DNA of 59,269 bases from Scytonema sp. UIC 10036 (GCF_009725235.1 NZ_WJFC01000071.1:1-59269); one strand, 5' to 3'. Counted from the first letter of the stretch, positions 44,417-54,905 are shown. The notes: generated by a model from the letters alone, not told the origin. Translations and numbers: made by a program.

Positions 44417-47400
44417 TCATTGAGATTTAGAGATCAGAGCTTGAATGCTGGGAGTAGCCAACAACCTTTGGGCGTCTGCTAGCAGAGAATTTCCCCAGAG
44501 TTGCTCTTTAAGATAATCTATTTCTCCCAAGCGCTTCTCCAATTTTAAGGCAGTTTCCGCCATCTTTAGAGCTTGTTCTCGTTTACCTTTGGCATAAAGG
44601 GCGACAGCAAGAGCTAATTGAGGCTCTGCAGCTTTTTCATCGATTTTAAGAGCCGCTTGCCACTGAGTCATAGCTGCATCGACTTCGCCTATTTCGTATT
44701 TAACCATGCCAATATTGGCAATTGCTCCCCAGTATTTTGCGTCTTTGCTAATAGCTTGATTGTAATATTCAATGGCTTTTTGGTAGTTTCCTTGCTGATA
44801 TTGAATGTTTCCTAGCCCATTGTAAGCTTGAGCATAGTTTGGATCTAATTTTAACACTTGATTATATTGGGCAATTGCCGTTGGATAGTGTTTTAATTTA
44901 CGATAAACATACCCTAGCCCGATGTAGCCTTCGATATATTTAGGGTTAATTTCAATGATTTTTCTGAAATCTGCCCTAGCTTTCTGGTAGTCACCTAAAT
45001 CCCCGTAAACATAACCTCGCTCTTTATAAGCATTACTGCTCTTAGGTTCGATTTCAATGGCTTTGTTATATTGAGCAATTGCTGTTTCATAGTCTTTTAA
45101 TTTATAATAGACACGCCCAAGTCCAATGTATCCATTAATATATTTTGGGTCAAGTTCAAGAGTTTTTCTAAAATCTGCCAAAGCTTTCTGGTAGTCTTTG
45201 ATTTCTTTATATGCATAGAGATGACCCCGCACGACATAAGCATTACGGTTTTTAGGTTCGATTTGAATAGCTTTGGTGAAGTCGGCTATAGCTTTTTGAT
45301 AGTCTTTTAGGTAAAAGTAAACAATGCCTCGCTCTACATACAAAGAAGACTCAACCTTAACTTTCCCAGGTTGATAAAGAAAAGCCGTATTAGCTATTAA
45401 TTCAATGGCTTGATTGTAATCTGTAATGGCTTTTTGATATTCTTTTAAACTCGAGTAAGCATTACCCCGTCCGTGGTAAGCATAAACAAACTCAGGATCG
45501 AGTTCAATGGCTTTAGTGTGATCTGTAATGGCTTTTTGGTATTCTTTTAGGCTCGAGTAAGTACTACCTCGATCGAAATAGGCTTGAGCATTGTCAGGCT
45601 GAAGTTCAATGGCTGTCGTGTAATCAGCTAGGGCTTTCTTGTAGTTTTTTAGTTTGTAGTAAGCGCTCCCCCGTTGATAATAAGCACCAAAAAACTCACG
45701 TTCAAGTTCAATTGCCTTATTGTAAGATTTTATTGCCTCTTCGTATCGTTTCAATTCTTCTAATACCTGTCCTCGCTCATACCAACCAGGGCTAAAGTCT
45801 GGTTTCAGTTGAACCGCCTTATCGAAAGATTCTAGAGCTGCTTGTGATAACCCTGGGGAAATCAACAAAACTTTTCCACGAGCATACCAGGCTTGATAAG
45901 AGTTAGGCTTAAGTTGAGTCGCTTTTTCATAAGCACCTATTGCCTCTGGGTGTAAATCTAAACGCCACAATTGATTGCCATAATTTAGCCAAGCAACTGC
46001 ATCTGCGTTGTTCCCTGGTACTGGAATCGTTTTGCGTAAGGATTCTCGAAGCTTTTCGTTATAGGTCATTCCTATTGCCACGGGCACATTCGTTTTTAAG
46101 GATAGACTCTGAGGATTGATTCCCACTAGACTAGCTGAACGGATAAAAGTACGGATGGGAACCCCCAAGCTGAAACCTAATTGTATGGGAGGAGACTCCC
46201 CTACCTCTGCGATGGGAATTTCACCTTCAGCCCGTCCGTGAATGCCAATCACCCGTCCCTCTGTATCTAATACGGGTGCGCCGCTCATTCCAGCACCAGT
46301 AAGATTGTTATAAATCAGCTGATAACCGTAAGTAAAGGAAAGGGAGTTAATAGTGTTTGTTGCTCCTAATTCTTTACTACATAGTTGTCCTGCAGTCAAT
46401 TGATAACGGTTTTGAGATGCAGGTATTCCAGAGACAAAAACCCAATTTAATGTTTTATTTTTGTAATTTGCTAGAGTCGCAACTTGATAAGCTTGGGAAC
46501 TGGTGAACTGCAAGACTGCCAAGTCAGCCCCCTGGATGCGTTTGATGGTACTGCTATTGACTTGATATTGCTGAGAGTCATGAGTGACAACTTCAATTTG
46601 CTTGGCATTGCAGTTTGGGCTTTCGCGCAGGACGTGTTCCGAGGTGAGGATGGTGTAGGTGTTTTCTTTTCGGGATATAATCACCCCCGAACCTTGACAG
46701 CGGAAACTACCAGGGGAATCAATCTGCACCGTAATCTGCTTGGCAATGGCATCTACTTTCGCCATCACATCTGGTAAAGTTCTTTGAGGGCTAGTTACCG
46801 CTTGTCGAGCTGCTCTAAGGATTTCCTGAACTGAAATGTCTAGGAATGGGGTGTTATCAGTCGGTTTATTTTCACGGATAAGTCTAATGGCTTTCTCCAA
46901 ATCTGGAATTGCAGTTGAGTAGTTTTCGAGGTCAAAATATGATTTTCCTCGAAACAGGTAAACCAATGCCGCTAACCTCTTGTCAAACTTGTCAATTCCG
47001 AGTGCAATCGCTTGGTTAGCGTCAGCGATCGCTTGTTGGTAGTTTTTTAGTCTATTATGAAATAAGGCGTTGATTGCGTAAGCAAGAGCATTCTTAGGGT
47101 CAAGTTGAATGGCTTTATTAGAATCAGCTAACCCTCTTTGGAAATCTCCTAACCACCAGCGTATTTGACTTCGAGTCTCGTAAGCTAAGTCATAATCAGG
47201 TTTGATTTCAATGGCTTTATTAACATCAACCATCCCTGCTTGCAAATTGCCTAACAAAATCCCATGAACTTCACCTCGAGCGACATAAGCTTCAAAAAAG
47301 TCAGGCTTGAGTTCAATCGCTTTAGTGTAATCACCAACGGCTGCCTGGTAGTCTTCTTTCTTATAATAAACTGAAGCCCGACCATAATAGATTTCCGCAG

Positions 47401-48583
47401 AGTTAGGTTGAATTTCAATAGCTTTGTTGTAATCTGCCAGGGCTTTTTCGTATTCTTCTAATGTTGCATAAGCCAAACCCCTTCCCATGTATGTTGGCAC
47501 ATCATTGGAGTTGAAGCGCAGTGCTTGGTTGAATGCTTGGATAGCTTTTTTCGGTTCTTCTCCAAACCTGTAGACGTAGCCTTGGCTGCGGTAGGCTTGT
47601 GCTTGTTTTCCTTGGGCTTGAAACAGGGTAGCTGCTTGCTGCATATCTGCTCTTGCTTCCTGTCTGTAGCGATTCCACCTGAAGCCTTCTTGATGATAGC
47701 GAGCGTCTTTCATCTTAGCCAATGCCCGGTGATAGTATGCCTCTGCATACCCAGGGTAGCGGCGAATCGCTTCGTTAAAGGCTGCTATTGCTTCTTCATG
47801 CTCCCAAGCTTGATATTGTTTCAATCCCTGTTGATAAAACCTATTTGCTTCCATTCTCCCCACAACCGTAGCAATGGGTATTCCCCAACTGTAACGCCTC
47901 ATCGCTTCTTGCTGTTGCTCATTTGGGATTGAGGCGTCTTCAAAGCGATACTTTTCGATCATGGGAAAAGCACGCCGCCCATTAATTCCGATTAACTCTC
48001 CCCTTTGGTTGAAGATTGGTCCCCCACTCATTTCCTGACGAATCTCGTTGCTATAGCCAATCTGGTATCCCCCTTCCAACGCCTTTTTCGGTAACAAGGA
48101 GATTTCCCCCTCCGTCATCACTAGCTTGTCGCTGTCGTAAGCAAATCCCGCAGCCCAAATTTTCTCTCCTGTAGTTGGGTTTGAGGAAGTTTTTGAAGCG
48201 ACGGCATAGTTTTCTCGTGCTTCAAATTGCAACAGTGCTACATCCTTTTCTTGAAAGTTTATCCCCGGAATCATTTCAGCCCGATGGGTTTTGCCGTCTG
48301 GGGTTTGGATGCGATAAGATTTCCCCGAATTCGTGACATGAGCGTTGGTAACGACAGTATAGACTTGCCCAAGCTTCAGAATCAAAGTTCCCGATCCTTT
48401 GTTTGTATCAGCAAATACCCTGACAGTCACTGACTCACTCAGACGCCGCAGTTCATCAGCAGACAGTTGATTCGTCATTTGTTGAGATGCTACCACTGAG
48501 GGAGTAAGCAACCAGATACCGGGAACGGGAAGCAGTAATATACTGCTGAGGGAAGCAACTAGGGTGAGAGAGTAGGGTTTCAT
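44417..48583 (-). CDS. exported double trypsin-like protease/TPR protein (copy 2)
   Basis: 1388 residues with the same order: signal peptide, protease 1 (VVTNAHV, EKDVALLQF, EMSGGPIFN), TPRs, protease 2 (TILTSEHVLRE, ADLAVLQF, GAGMSGAPVLDTEG), TPRs. The first 400 residues are almost the same as in copy 1, even at DNA level, while the C-terminal TPR block is longer by 72 residues, that is two TPR units. So duplication was followed by repeat gain or loss. It starts 64 bp after the COP23 gene. The two copies share a near-identical 3' end as well (QLWGNSLLADAQRLLATPS), which favours gene conversion. Confidence 0.9.
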   Translation of the reverse strand: MKPYSLTLVASLSSILLLPVPGIWLLTPSVVASQQMTNQLSADELRRLSESVTVRVFADTNKGSGTLILKLGQVYTVVTNAHVTNSGKSYRIQTPDGKTHRAEMIPGINFQEKDVALLQFEARENYAVASKTSSNPTTGEKIWAAGFAYDSDKLVMTEGEISLLPKKALEGGYQIGYSNEIRQEMSGGPIFNQRGELIGINGRRAFPMIEKYRFEDASIPNEQQQEAMRRYSWGIPIATVVGRMEANRFYQQGLKQYQAWEHEEAIAAFNEAIRRYPGYAEAYYHRALAKMKDARYHQEGFRWNRYRQEARADMQQAATLFQAQGKQAQAYRSQGYVYRFGEEPKKAIQAFNQALRFNSNDVPTYMGRGLAYATLEEYEKALADYNKAIEIQPNSAEIYYGRASVYYKKEDYQAAVGDYTKAIELKPDFFEAYVARGEVHGILLGNLQAGMVDVNKAIEIKPDYDLAYETRSQIRWWLGDFQRGLADSNKAIQLDPKNALAYAINALFHNRLKNYQQAIADANQAIALGIDKFDKRLAALVYLFRGKSYFDLENYSTAIPDLEKAIRLIRENKPTDNTPFLDISVQEILRAARQAVTSPQRTLPDVMAKVDAIAKQITVQIDSPGSFRCQGSGVIISRKENTYTILTSEHVLRESPNCNAKQIEVVTHDSQQYQVNSSTIKRIQGADLAVLQFTSSQAYQVATLANYKNKTLNWVFVSGIPASQNRYQLTAGQLCSKELGATNTINSLSFTYGYQLIYNNLTGAGMSGAPVLDTEGRVIGIHGRAEGEIPIAEVGESPPIQLGFSLGVPIRTFIRSASLVGINPQSLSLKTNVPVAIGMTYNEKLRESLRKTIPVPGNNADAVAWLNYGNQLWRLDLHPEAIGAYEKATQLKPNSYQAWYARGKVLLISPGLSQAALESFDKAVQLKPDFSPGWYERGQVLEELKRYEEAIKSYNKAIELEREFFGAYYQRGSAYYKLKNYKKALADYTTAIELQPDNAQAYFDRGSTYSSLKEYQKAITDHTKAIELDPEFVYAYHGRGNAYSSLKEYQKAITDYNQAIELIANTAFLYQPGKVKVESSLYVERGIVYFYLKDYQKAIADFTKAIQIEPKNRNAYVVRGHLYAYKEIKDYQKALADFRKTLELDPKYINGYIGLGRVYYKLKDYETAIAQYNKAIEIEPKSSNAYKERGYVYGDLGDYQKARADFRKIIEINPKYIEGYIGLGYVYRKLKHYPTAIAQYNQVLKLDPNYAQAYNGLGNIQYQQGNYQKAIEYYNQAISKDAKYWGAIANIGMVKYEIGEVDAAMTQWQAALKIDEKAAEPQLALAVALYAKGKREQALKMAETALKLEKRLGEIDYLKEQLWGNSLLADAQRLLATPSIQALISKSQ

Positions 48584-48647
48584 TTTGGGTTTGAGATGCG
48601 TGGATTTTACATGAGCGAGTCGATCCTGAGATTGAATTGTGAATTGC

Positions 48648-49196
48648 TTATTCTTGGGCTCTTGCTTGCTTCAAGAACTCGTCAACATCAAAGCGAATAT
48701 ATACTTGAGATTCACCTGTATTTTGATTCAGAACTGAGTTAGCGTTTCCTCCAAGAATAGAATTCAGTTGGTTCAGGACTTGGACGGGATTATCTTCAGT
48801 TTTGAGGGTAAATAGCAATTCTTCACAAGGTCCCCCGTAATCTCTGGTAGAGCAGATCACGCGTTGACGGTTTATCCACCCATAAGTCAGATAAGCTAAA
48901 GCCCCTTTATCGTAAGCACTCTGGAATCTAGGCGATACTGCTTCACACCGTTTCATTGGCTCCCATCGACCCAACTGACCTGATTTCCAGCGAATAATAG
49001 CAGTTTTTCTTTGCTGGGGACGTTGGGCAAAGGTCGTTGGTACAGATTGTTTCACTCCTGGATCGTATCCCTGTCTGCAAAAAAACAGAACCTGACTGGG
49101 AGAAGTCTGGGTTAACGCCTGAGATGTGTTGAAAACGGCGATCGCTCCTGTAGCAATACCTGTAGCTATAACTCTTACAACTGATAACTTTTTCAT
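48648..49196 (-). CDS. COP23-domain protein
   Basis: 182 residues. Signal peptide MKKLSVVRVIATGIATGAIAVF. The domain has VLFFCRQGYD, TTFAQRPQQRKTAIIRWKSG, RCEAVSPRFQSAYDKGALAYLTYG, INRQRVICSTRDYGGPCEELLFTL and a C-terminal VLNQLNSIL. This matches the circadian oscillating protein COP23 domain, with three to four conserved Cys that may pair. It is periplasmic or thylakoid-lumenal by signal. It precedes the protease/TPR pair in the same direction, and similar clusters (COP23 with trypsin-TPR) occur in cyanobacteria; the domain's function is unknown. Confidence 0.82.
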   Translation of the reverse strand: MKKLSVVRVIATGIATGAIAVFNTSQALTQTSPSQVLFFCRQGYDPGVKQSVPTTFAQRPQQRKTAIIRWKSGQLGRWEPMKRCEAVSPRFQSAYDKGALAYLTYGWINRQRVICSTRDYGGPCEELLFTLKTEDNPVQVLNQLNSILGGNANSVLNQNTGESQVYIRFDVDEFLKQARAQE

Positions 49197-49659
49197 CGTT
49201 AAAAACTCTCGGCTTAAAATTTATTATGAAAACGTGCTTTTCAAGGAGAGGAAAAACTGAGCCTCCAAGTAGCAGTTTGCAGATTAGCCGCTTGTAAAAA
49301 TTTATATATATTTGACCACAGTACTGCGTACTTCTGCTAGAAAAACTTAGCAGTGCAAGTTTTGCTACTTTTAACGCCCTCAAGCCTAACTAATTTCCAG
49401 CTTTTCCTAAGGGTATTAACCATGGCTCTAAATGTTATTCATTTTCTAAAATTATTAACAATAAAGGATTTAAAAATTAGAGCTGGAAAAATCAAAAATT
49501 AGTTAGTGTTTATATCTAGGATAACTACTATAATAACACTCAATTATGTCAAAATTTTATGTACTTATGTATGATTTCTTGAACTTTATTAACAACTGTA
49601 GACTTTTGACTTGCTTAAGAGGTCATTTATAAAGTAAATCTTAAATGGCCAAATGTATT
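49197..49659. other. AT-rich intergenic region
   Basis: About 460 bp without a credible gene upstream of the COP23 gene; an open frame that overlaps the COP23 start has no family. It should hold the promoter of the COP23-protease operon. Confidence 0.45.
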
Positions 49660-49744
49660 GTGTAGTAAAACCCAACTATTTCATTAAATGTTGGGTTTCG
49701 TTCCTCTTCATTAAATGTTGGGTTTCGTTCCTCAACCCAACCTA
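49660..49744. repeat. MITE-family remnant with internal duplication
   Basis: CTTCATTAAATGTTGGGTTT and CGTTCCT occur twice in tandem, followed by CAACCCAACCTAC. It is a truncated relative of the 3869-4100 element that has undergone a local 29-bp duplication. It ends next to the kinase stop codon. Confidence 0.65.
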
Positions 49745-51088
49745 CTATTTTATTGCTTCAGCTCGTAAACTGTAAGCTCCTGTTTCTCCCCCTTGCGAAG
49801 AACTAGCAATGACTTTGTAAATGCCATTTTTAGGCAGTGTCACTACAATTCTGGCATTAGAATCATTAACTGATATGTCATCATTGGCAGCTAGTTGGTT
49901 GCCATCAGGAGCACGCAAGCTCAAATAGGAGTCAAGCTCTTGGCTTATCATATCAATTATTACTTGTTGACCTTTTCGACCCTCAAAAACGTAGACATCT
50001 CTGAAGTAAAGGTCTTTTGAGAAAGCATTAGTTTCGGTAAAGTCGTCTTCCTTACTGAGGCTACTACTAACTGCTTTGCCATTTAGCAATAATCGTGGAT
50101 AGCTTGAAAGACTGTTTCTTTGCCACATTTGTATCATGACTGGGATTAAAACAACAGCGAAGCAGGTGATAATGGCAACAGATAGCCCTATAGTTAAGAT
50201 TTTCCCTTCTTTAGACGAGCGTGGTAACGGCAAAGATGGAACTGAGGATGAAATAGTGGAAACATTACTTTTCAAGGCTCTGACAGCTTGCAGTGCTTCC
50301 TTTGCTGATGGGTATCGATATTTATAATCATAACGAGTCATTTTTGTTAAAATTTCAGCAAATTCATCACTAACCTGTACGCGATCGCGCCAAATCAGTT
50401 CTTGTGTAGCAGAGTCTTTGGCAAATCCGCTACCATTTTGAGGAACGGGATTGATTCCCGTTAGGGCTTGGATACCGATAATTCCCACTGCATAGACATC
50501 ACTGCTGAAATTAGGATAACCAGAAGCTTGTTCAAATGGCATATAACCAGGAGTGCCGATCGTAATGGTTAATTCCGATCCCTGAGTGGTGACTTGCTTG
50601 ACCGCCCCAAAGTCAATCAAAACTAACTTATTATCCTCATGCCGTCTGATTATGTTTGTCGGCTTAATATCTCGATGAATCGCATTGTGGCGATGCACAA
50701 ATTCTAGAATCTCTAACAACTCTTCCAAAATATTAACGACTTGCTCTTCCGGAAGCCCAATACCCGTTACGAGTTGTTCAGCCAAACAAGTTCCCTGAAT
50801 ATATTCTTCGACTAAGTATAATTCACCTTTCTGCTGGAAGTAAGCAAATAATTGCGGAATTTGATTGTGTTGTTTTCCTAATTTTTGTAAACTTTCTGCC
50901 TCTAAATTGAACAGACGTTGAGCCTCCTGAAGAGATGTAGGGTCACGCCTAAACGGGTGTAGTTGCTTGACAACACAGGTAGGTTGTCCCGGAAGTAGAG
51001 TATCTTTAGCTAGATAGGTATGTCCGAACCCCCCTCTTTTCAAGAAGGCAATGATTTCGTAACGTCCAGCTAAAAGTTCTCTAATCAT
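49745..51088 (-). CDS. serine/threonine protein kinase with extracytoplasmic PPC-like domain
   Basis: 447 residues. Kinase domain 9-275: KRGGFGHTYLA (Gly loop), Lys41 in CVVKQL, HRDIKPTN at 138-145, DFG at 159-161, TPGYMPFEQ (APE equivalent) and SDVYAVGII. A membrane helix (ILTIGLSVAIITCFAVVLIPV) follows near 293-313. The outer part is beta-rich (RDVYVFEGRKGQQVIIDMIS...SYLSLRAPDGNQLAAND...GAYSLRAEA), like a pre-peptidase C-terminal (PPC) or jelly-roll sensor. This is a membrane receptor kinase layout common in filamentous cyanobacteria. Substrates unknown. Confidence 0.93.
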   Translation of the reverse strand: MIRELLAGRYEIIAFLKRGGFGHTYLAKDTLLPGQPTCVVKQLHPFRRDPTSLQEAQRLFNLEAESLQKLGKQHNQIPQLFAYFQQKGELYLVEEYIQGTCLAEQLVTGIGLPEEQVVNILEELLEILEFVHRHNAIHRDIKPTNIIRRHEDNKLVLIDFGAVKQVTTQGSELTITIGTPGYMPFEQASGYPNFSSDVYAVGIIGIQALTGINPVPQNGSGFAKDSATQELIWRDRVQVSDEFAEILTKMTRYDYKYRYPSAKEALQAVRALKSNVSTISSSVPSLPLPRSSKEGKILTIGLSVAIITCFAVVLIPVMIQMWQRNSLSSYPRLLLNGKAVSSSLSKEDDFTETNAFSKDLYFRDVYVFEGRKGQQVIIDMISQELDSYLSLRAPDGNQLAANDDISVNDSNARIVVTLPKNGIYKVIASSSQGGETGAYSLRAEAIK

Positions 51089-51665
51089 CGAAGATGAAAT
51101 TTGTTAATTCATTCTTCAAATGATATCACTTGTTTATGGCACAAGGGAGACAAGGGAGATCAGATGTATAAACGCAACTTAGCATCACTTACCCCTGCTA
51201 CAACGGCAGATTATTCAGTATACACAACAGTTGCCAAACTGTGAAGCATCGCCTCTGGATGAATTAAACCACAAATTGCCATCAAAGTTTAGTTAACAGG
51301 TATTGCTTTTTCTCTATGAAAGCAATTTAATATTTATTGAACAATATAGCTTCTCAATGAACAACATTGACTTATATCGTTGTAAGCTATTGTTACCCCA
51401 TTCAAGTTGGCAAGCTATAAAACTTGCAATTTATGTAAGTTTGTGCAGTCAACTTTTTGAACAATTTTTAACTTAAGCCTTCTTGATTGGGCGTGCTTAT
51501 TCAGCTGCTTGCCCTGTCGAAAGGCATAATAGCTTGCTACTTTACAAAGAATTAAAGTTTTCTTTGCTTGATTTTTTGTGCCCATAAAGCATGAAAAATG
51601 AGGCAAAGTAGCTGACAGTTTTTACAAATCAAAATTTTGCTGTTTTTTATCCCCATAGCCTTAAT
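51089..51665. promoter_or_regulatory. divergent intergenic region upstream of bicA
   Basis: 577 bp without a credible gene; a 63-codon minus-strand frame there looks spurious. It must contain promoters for the kinase (left) and bicA-nhaS3 (right). A TTGACTTATATCG...TATTGT sequence near 51370 is a weak candidate box pair. No clear LysR (CcmR/CmpR)-type site was identified. Confidence 0.4.
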
Positions 51666-53363
51666 ATGTCATTGACTAACACTATCCATTTTAGAAACCT
51701 ACGAGGTGATGTATTCGGTGGTGTCACTGCTGCTATCGTTTCGTTACCTTTAGCGCTCGCATTCGGTGTCGCCTCAGGTGCAGGACCTGTGGCAGGTCTT
51801 TATGGTGCTGTTTGCGTCGGCTTTTTCGCCGCCTTATTTGGTGGTACGCCAACCTTAATTTCTGAACCGACCGGACCGATGACCGTAGTCATGACTGCAA
51901 TTGTCAGTTCCATGACTGCCAGTAACCCCGAAAACGGCTTGGCAATGGCATTTACTGTCGTCATGCTCGCAGGAATATTCCAAATCATCTTTGGGATATT
52001 TAAGCTAGGGAAATACATTACCCTCATGCCTTACAGTGTGATTTCCGGCTTTATGTCTGGAATTGGGGTAATTCTGATTATTTTGCAGATTGCTCCTTTT
52101 GTCGGACAGCCCAATCCGAAAGGTGGCGTACTGGGGATGGTGCAAAATCTGCCTGAGTTATTGACTAAGATTAATCCAGTTGAGACAGCTTTAGGTGCGC
52201 TAACACTGGCAATTATTTTCTTCATGCCAAAAAAACTCAAGCGCTTTGCACCCCCGCAACTGGTGGCACTCATTGTCGGAACCATCGTTTCTCTCACCAT
52301 CTTTGGCGGTGCGGATATCAGACGCATTGGTGAAATTCCAGTCGGACTGCCAACATTGCAAATGCCAACTTTTACCCCCTCCCAAATGACAACAATGGTT
52401 GTTGATGGTGCCATGCTGGGGATGTTGGGTTGTATTGATACTCTCCTGACGGCAGTGATTGCAGACAGTTTAACTCGCACCGAACACAAATCTGACAAAG
52501 AATTGATAGGTCAAGGTATCGGTAACCTCGTCTCTGGTTTGTGTGGTGGGCTACCTGGTGCTGGTGCCACTATGGGAACGGTGGTGAATATCCAAACGGG
52601 TGCGATTACAGCTCTATCTGGTTTAACTCGTGCAATCATTTTATTGATTGTCGTTTTGTGGGCAGCAAGAGTCACTCAACCCATCCCAATGGCAGTGTTG
52701 GCTGGTATTGCTCTCAAGGTGGGGATTGACATTCTCGACTGGAGCTTCCTCAAACGCGCTCACAAAATATCCCTCAAAGGCACAATCATCATGTACGGTG
52801 TTTTGTTCTTAACCGTATTTGTTGACTTGATTGTTGCTGTCGGCGTGGGAGTGTTCATTGCCAATATTTTAACTATCGATCGCCTGTCTGAATTGCAAGC
52901 TCAGGAAGTAAAGACCATTAGCGATACTGATGATACAATTGTCTTGAATGATGAAGAGAAAAAATTGCTGGATCGAGCTAATGGACGTGTCCTGCTATTC
53001 TATTTGAGCGGACCGATGATCTTTGGGGTATCCAAAGCCATCGCACGCGAACACTCAGCCATGGCAGACTCTGATGTGTTGATAGTCGATTTGAGCGATG
53101 TCCCAATGTTGGGCGTCACCGCTTCTTTGGCAATTGAAAACGCCATCAAGGATGCCAGCGAACAAGGTCGTCAAGTCTTCATTGTTGGTGCCCATGGCAA
53201 AGTTAAACGGCGCTTGGAAAAGTTTGGAATTTCGAGGTTTGTACCGCAGCATTATATGTTTGGACATCGTGTAGAGGCACTCAAACAAGCTGTTGCTTTA
53301 GTGAATCCTCATGAGAGTTCTGTTAATACTCTTGGCGTTAGTACTTACCCTAACACCTATTAA
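51666..53363 (+). CDS. bicA: SulP-family Na+-dependent bicarbonate transporter
   Basis: 565 residues. The N-terminus (IHFRNLRGDVFGGVTAAIVSLPLALAFGVASGAGPVAGLYGA) and GGTPTLISEPTGPMTVVMTA are nearly those of the characterised cyanobacterial BicA. About 12-14 membrane helices run to residue 400. A cytoplasmic STAS domain follows (VLLFYLSGPMIFGVSKAIAR...VLIVDLSDVPMLGVTASLAI). It imports HCO3- with Na+ for the CO2-concentrating mechanism: high flux, lower affinity than SbtA. A SulP sulfate transporter is the alternative but the EPTGP and flanking residues favour BicA. nhaS3 follows 97 bp on. Confidence 0.93.
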   Translation: MSLTNTIHFRNLRGDVFGGVTAAIVSLPLALAFGVASGAGPVAGLYGAVCVGFFAALFGGTPTLISEPTGPMTVVMTAIVSSMTASNPENGLAMAFTVVMLAGIFQIIFGIFKLGKYITLMPYSVISGFMSGIGVILIILQIAPFVGQPNPKGGVLGMVQNLPELLTKINPVETALGALTLAIIFFMPKKLKRFAPPQLVALIVGTIVSLTIFGGADIRRIGEIPVGLPTLQMPTFTPSQMTTMVVDGAMLGMLGCIDTLLTAVIADSLTRTEHKSDKELIGQGIGNLVSGLCGGLPGAGATMGTVVNIQTGAITALSGLTRAIILLIVVLWAARVTQPIPMAVLAGIALKVGIDILDWSFLKRAHKISLKGTIIMYGVLFLTVFVDLIVAVGVGVFIANILTIDRLSELQAQEVKTISDTDDTIVLNDEEKKLLDRANGRVLLFYLSGPMIFGVSKAIAREHSAMADSDVLIVDLSDVPMLGVTASLAIENAIKDASEQGRQVFIVGAHGKVKRRLEKFGISRFVPQHYMFGHRVEALKQAVALVNPHESSVNTLGVSTYPNTY

Positions 53364-53460
53364 TCATGAGTTAGAACTTTCAAATTCATGGTCTTGGGTA
53401 GGCATTTTGCCTGCCCAAATTCTTTCAATCCCAGAATGAACCAGCAACACAAACAAAAAC

Positions 53461-54873
53461 ATGATTTTTTCACACCCAATAGTTAGTTTATTGAGTTGGT
53501 TAAATTTCCTCACTGTGGGTTTACAGCCTCCTTTAGTCGCAACAACTCATGAAGCCGAATATGCTCCTATTGTTTTGACGGGAGTCTTGCTCAGTTTAGT
53601 CGTCATTTATCTGGCGAGTAAAATTGGTGGTGAATTATCTCGCATGATGGACTTGCCTCCTGTGTTGGGAGAATTAGTTGGTGGTGTGATTGTGGGTGCT
53701 TCTGCTCTCCATTTGGTGGTTTTTCCCGAAACTGGAGCAGCAGCAAGCGACTCCATCATCATGGCGATTCTGCAATTGATTAACCACCTCAATCCTGATG
53801 CCATCTCATCTATCTTTCAAACTCAGAGTGAAGTCATTTCGGTGCTCGCCGAACTCGGTGTCATCATTCTGTTATTTGAAATCGGTCTGGAATCAGATTT
53901 AAAAGAATTACAGAAAGTCGGTTATCAAGCGACAATTGTGGCTTGTGTTGGTGTTGCTGTTCCTTTTGCTGCAGGCACAACAGGGTTAATTTTGTTATTT
54001 CATGCACCCGTGATTCCGGCAATTTTTGCAGGTGCCGCGCTCACAGCTACGAGTATTGGTATAACCTCTAAAGTTTTGTCAGAAATTGGGCAGCTAAAAT
54101 CTCGTGAAGGTCAAATTATTGTCGGCGCAGCTGTCATTGATGATATTCTCGGTATCATCGTGTTAGCAGTGGTTGCAAGTCTTGCTAAAACCGGTGAAGT
54201 TGATATTTTCAACGTCATTTATCTGATTGTCAGCGCCACTGTATTTCTCATCGGATCGATTCTATTAGGCAAATATTTCAATCAGACTTTTGTTGCCATT
54301 GCCAATAAATTGCAAACCCGAGGCAACTTAATTATCCCAGCATTTATCTTTGCCTTTTTCATGGCGTTTTTGGGTAATGCCATTCATTTAGAAGCGATCT
54401 TAGGCGCATTTGCGGCGGGCTTAGTTTTGGATGAAACCGATAAACGCAAAGAGCTCGATGAGCAGGTGAAACCCATTGCTGATATTCTCGTACCAGTTTT
54501 CTTTGTCACAGTTGGTGCGAAAGTAGATTTAGGCGTTCTCAATCCTTTAGTTCCAGGAAATCGAGAAGGATTAATTATTGCTACCTTCTTAATTGTGGTA
54601 GCGATTATCGGTAAGGTTGTCACAGGTTGGTCGGTTTTTGGTCAAGCCGGAATCAACCGATTAGCGGTTGGTGTGGGAATGATTCCCCGTGGCGAAGTCG
54701 GGTTAGTGTTTGCAGGAATTGGTGCCGCGAGTGGTACCCTTGATAAACCATTACAAGCCGCGATCGTCATTATGGTGATTTTGACAACATTCTTAGCACC
54801 TCCTTTGTTGCGCTTTGCCTTTAAACAATCGCCACAAGAACAACAATCTTCAGAGGCATTACTAGATAATTAA
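53461..54873 (+). CDS. nhaS3: Na+(or cation)/H+ antiporter, NhaS3-type (CPA2)
   Basis: 470 residues, 12-13 membrane helices. LPPVLGELVGGVIVGASAL and LAELGVIILLFEIGLESDL are CPA2 signatures. VGAAVIDDILGIIVLA carries the paired Asp of the ion site, and FFVTVGAKVDL and GVGMIPRGEVGLVFAGIG are typical of the family. It matches the thylakoid NhaS3 group by sequence and by its position after bicA. It would expel or sequester Na+ that enters with bicarbonate. Start ATG at 53461. Confidence 0.9.
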   Translation: MIFSHPIVSLLSWLNFLTVGLQPPLVATTHEAEYAPIVLTGVLLSLVVIYLASKIGGELSRMMDLPPVLGELVGGVIVGASALHLVVFPETGAAASDSIIMAILQLINHLNPDAISSIFQTQSEVISVLAELGVIILLFEIGLESDLKELQKVGYQATIVACVGVAVPFAAGTTGLILLFHAPVIPAIFAGAALTATSIGITSKVLSEIGQLKSREGQIIVGAAVIDDILGIIVLAVVASLAKTGEVDIFNVIYLIVSATVFLIGSILLGKYFNQTFVAIANKLQTRGNLIIPAFIFAFFMAFLGNAIHLEAILGAFAAGLVLDETDKRKELDEQVKPIADILVPVFFVTVGAKVDLGVLNPLVPGNREGLIIATFLIVVAIIGKVVTGWSVFGQAGINRLAVGVGMIPRGEVGLVFAGIGAASGTLDKPLQAAIVIMVILTTFLAPPLLRFAFKQSPQEQQSSEALLDN

Positions 54874-54905
54874 TACTGAGCCAAACTCCTCACCTCGATA
54901 CCTCG

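Noticed and set aside
43113..48433. Several 60-135-codon plus-strand ORFs repeated in both protease/TPR genes
   Set aside because: They are antisense shadows that occur twice only because the host genes are duplicated.
51415..51606. 63-codon minus-strand ORF upstream of bicA
   Set aside because: No ribosome binding site, no family; probably part of the divergent promoter region.
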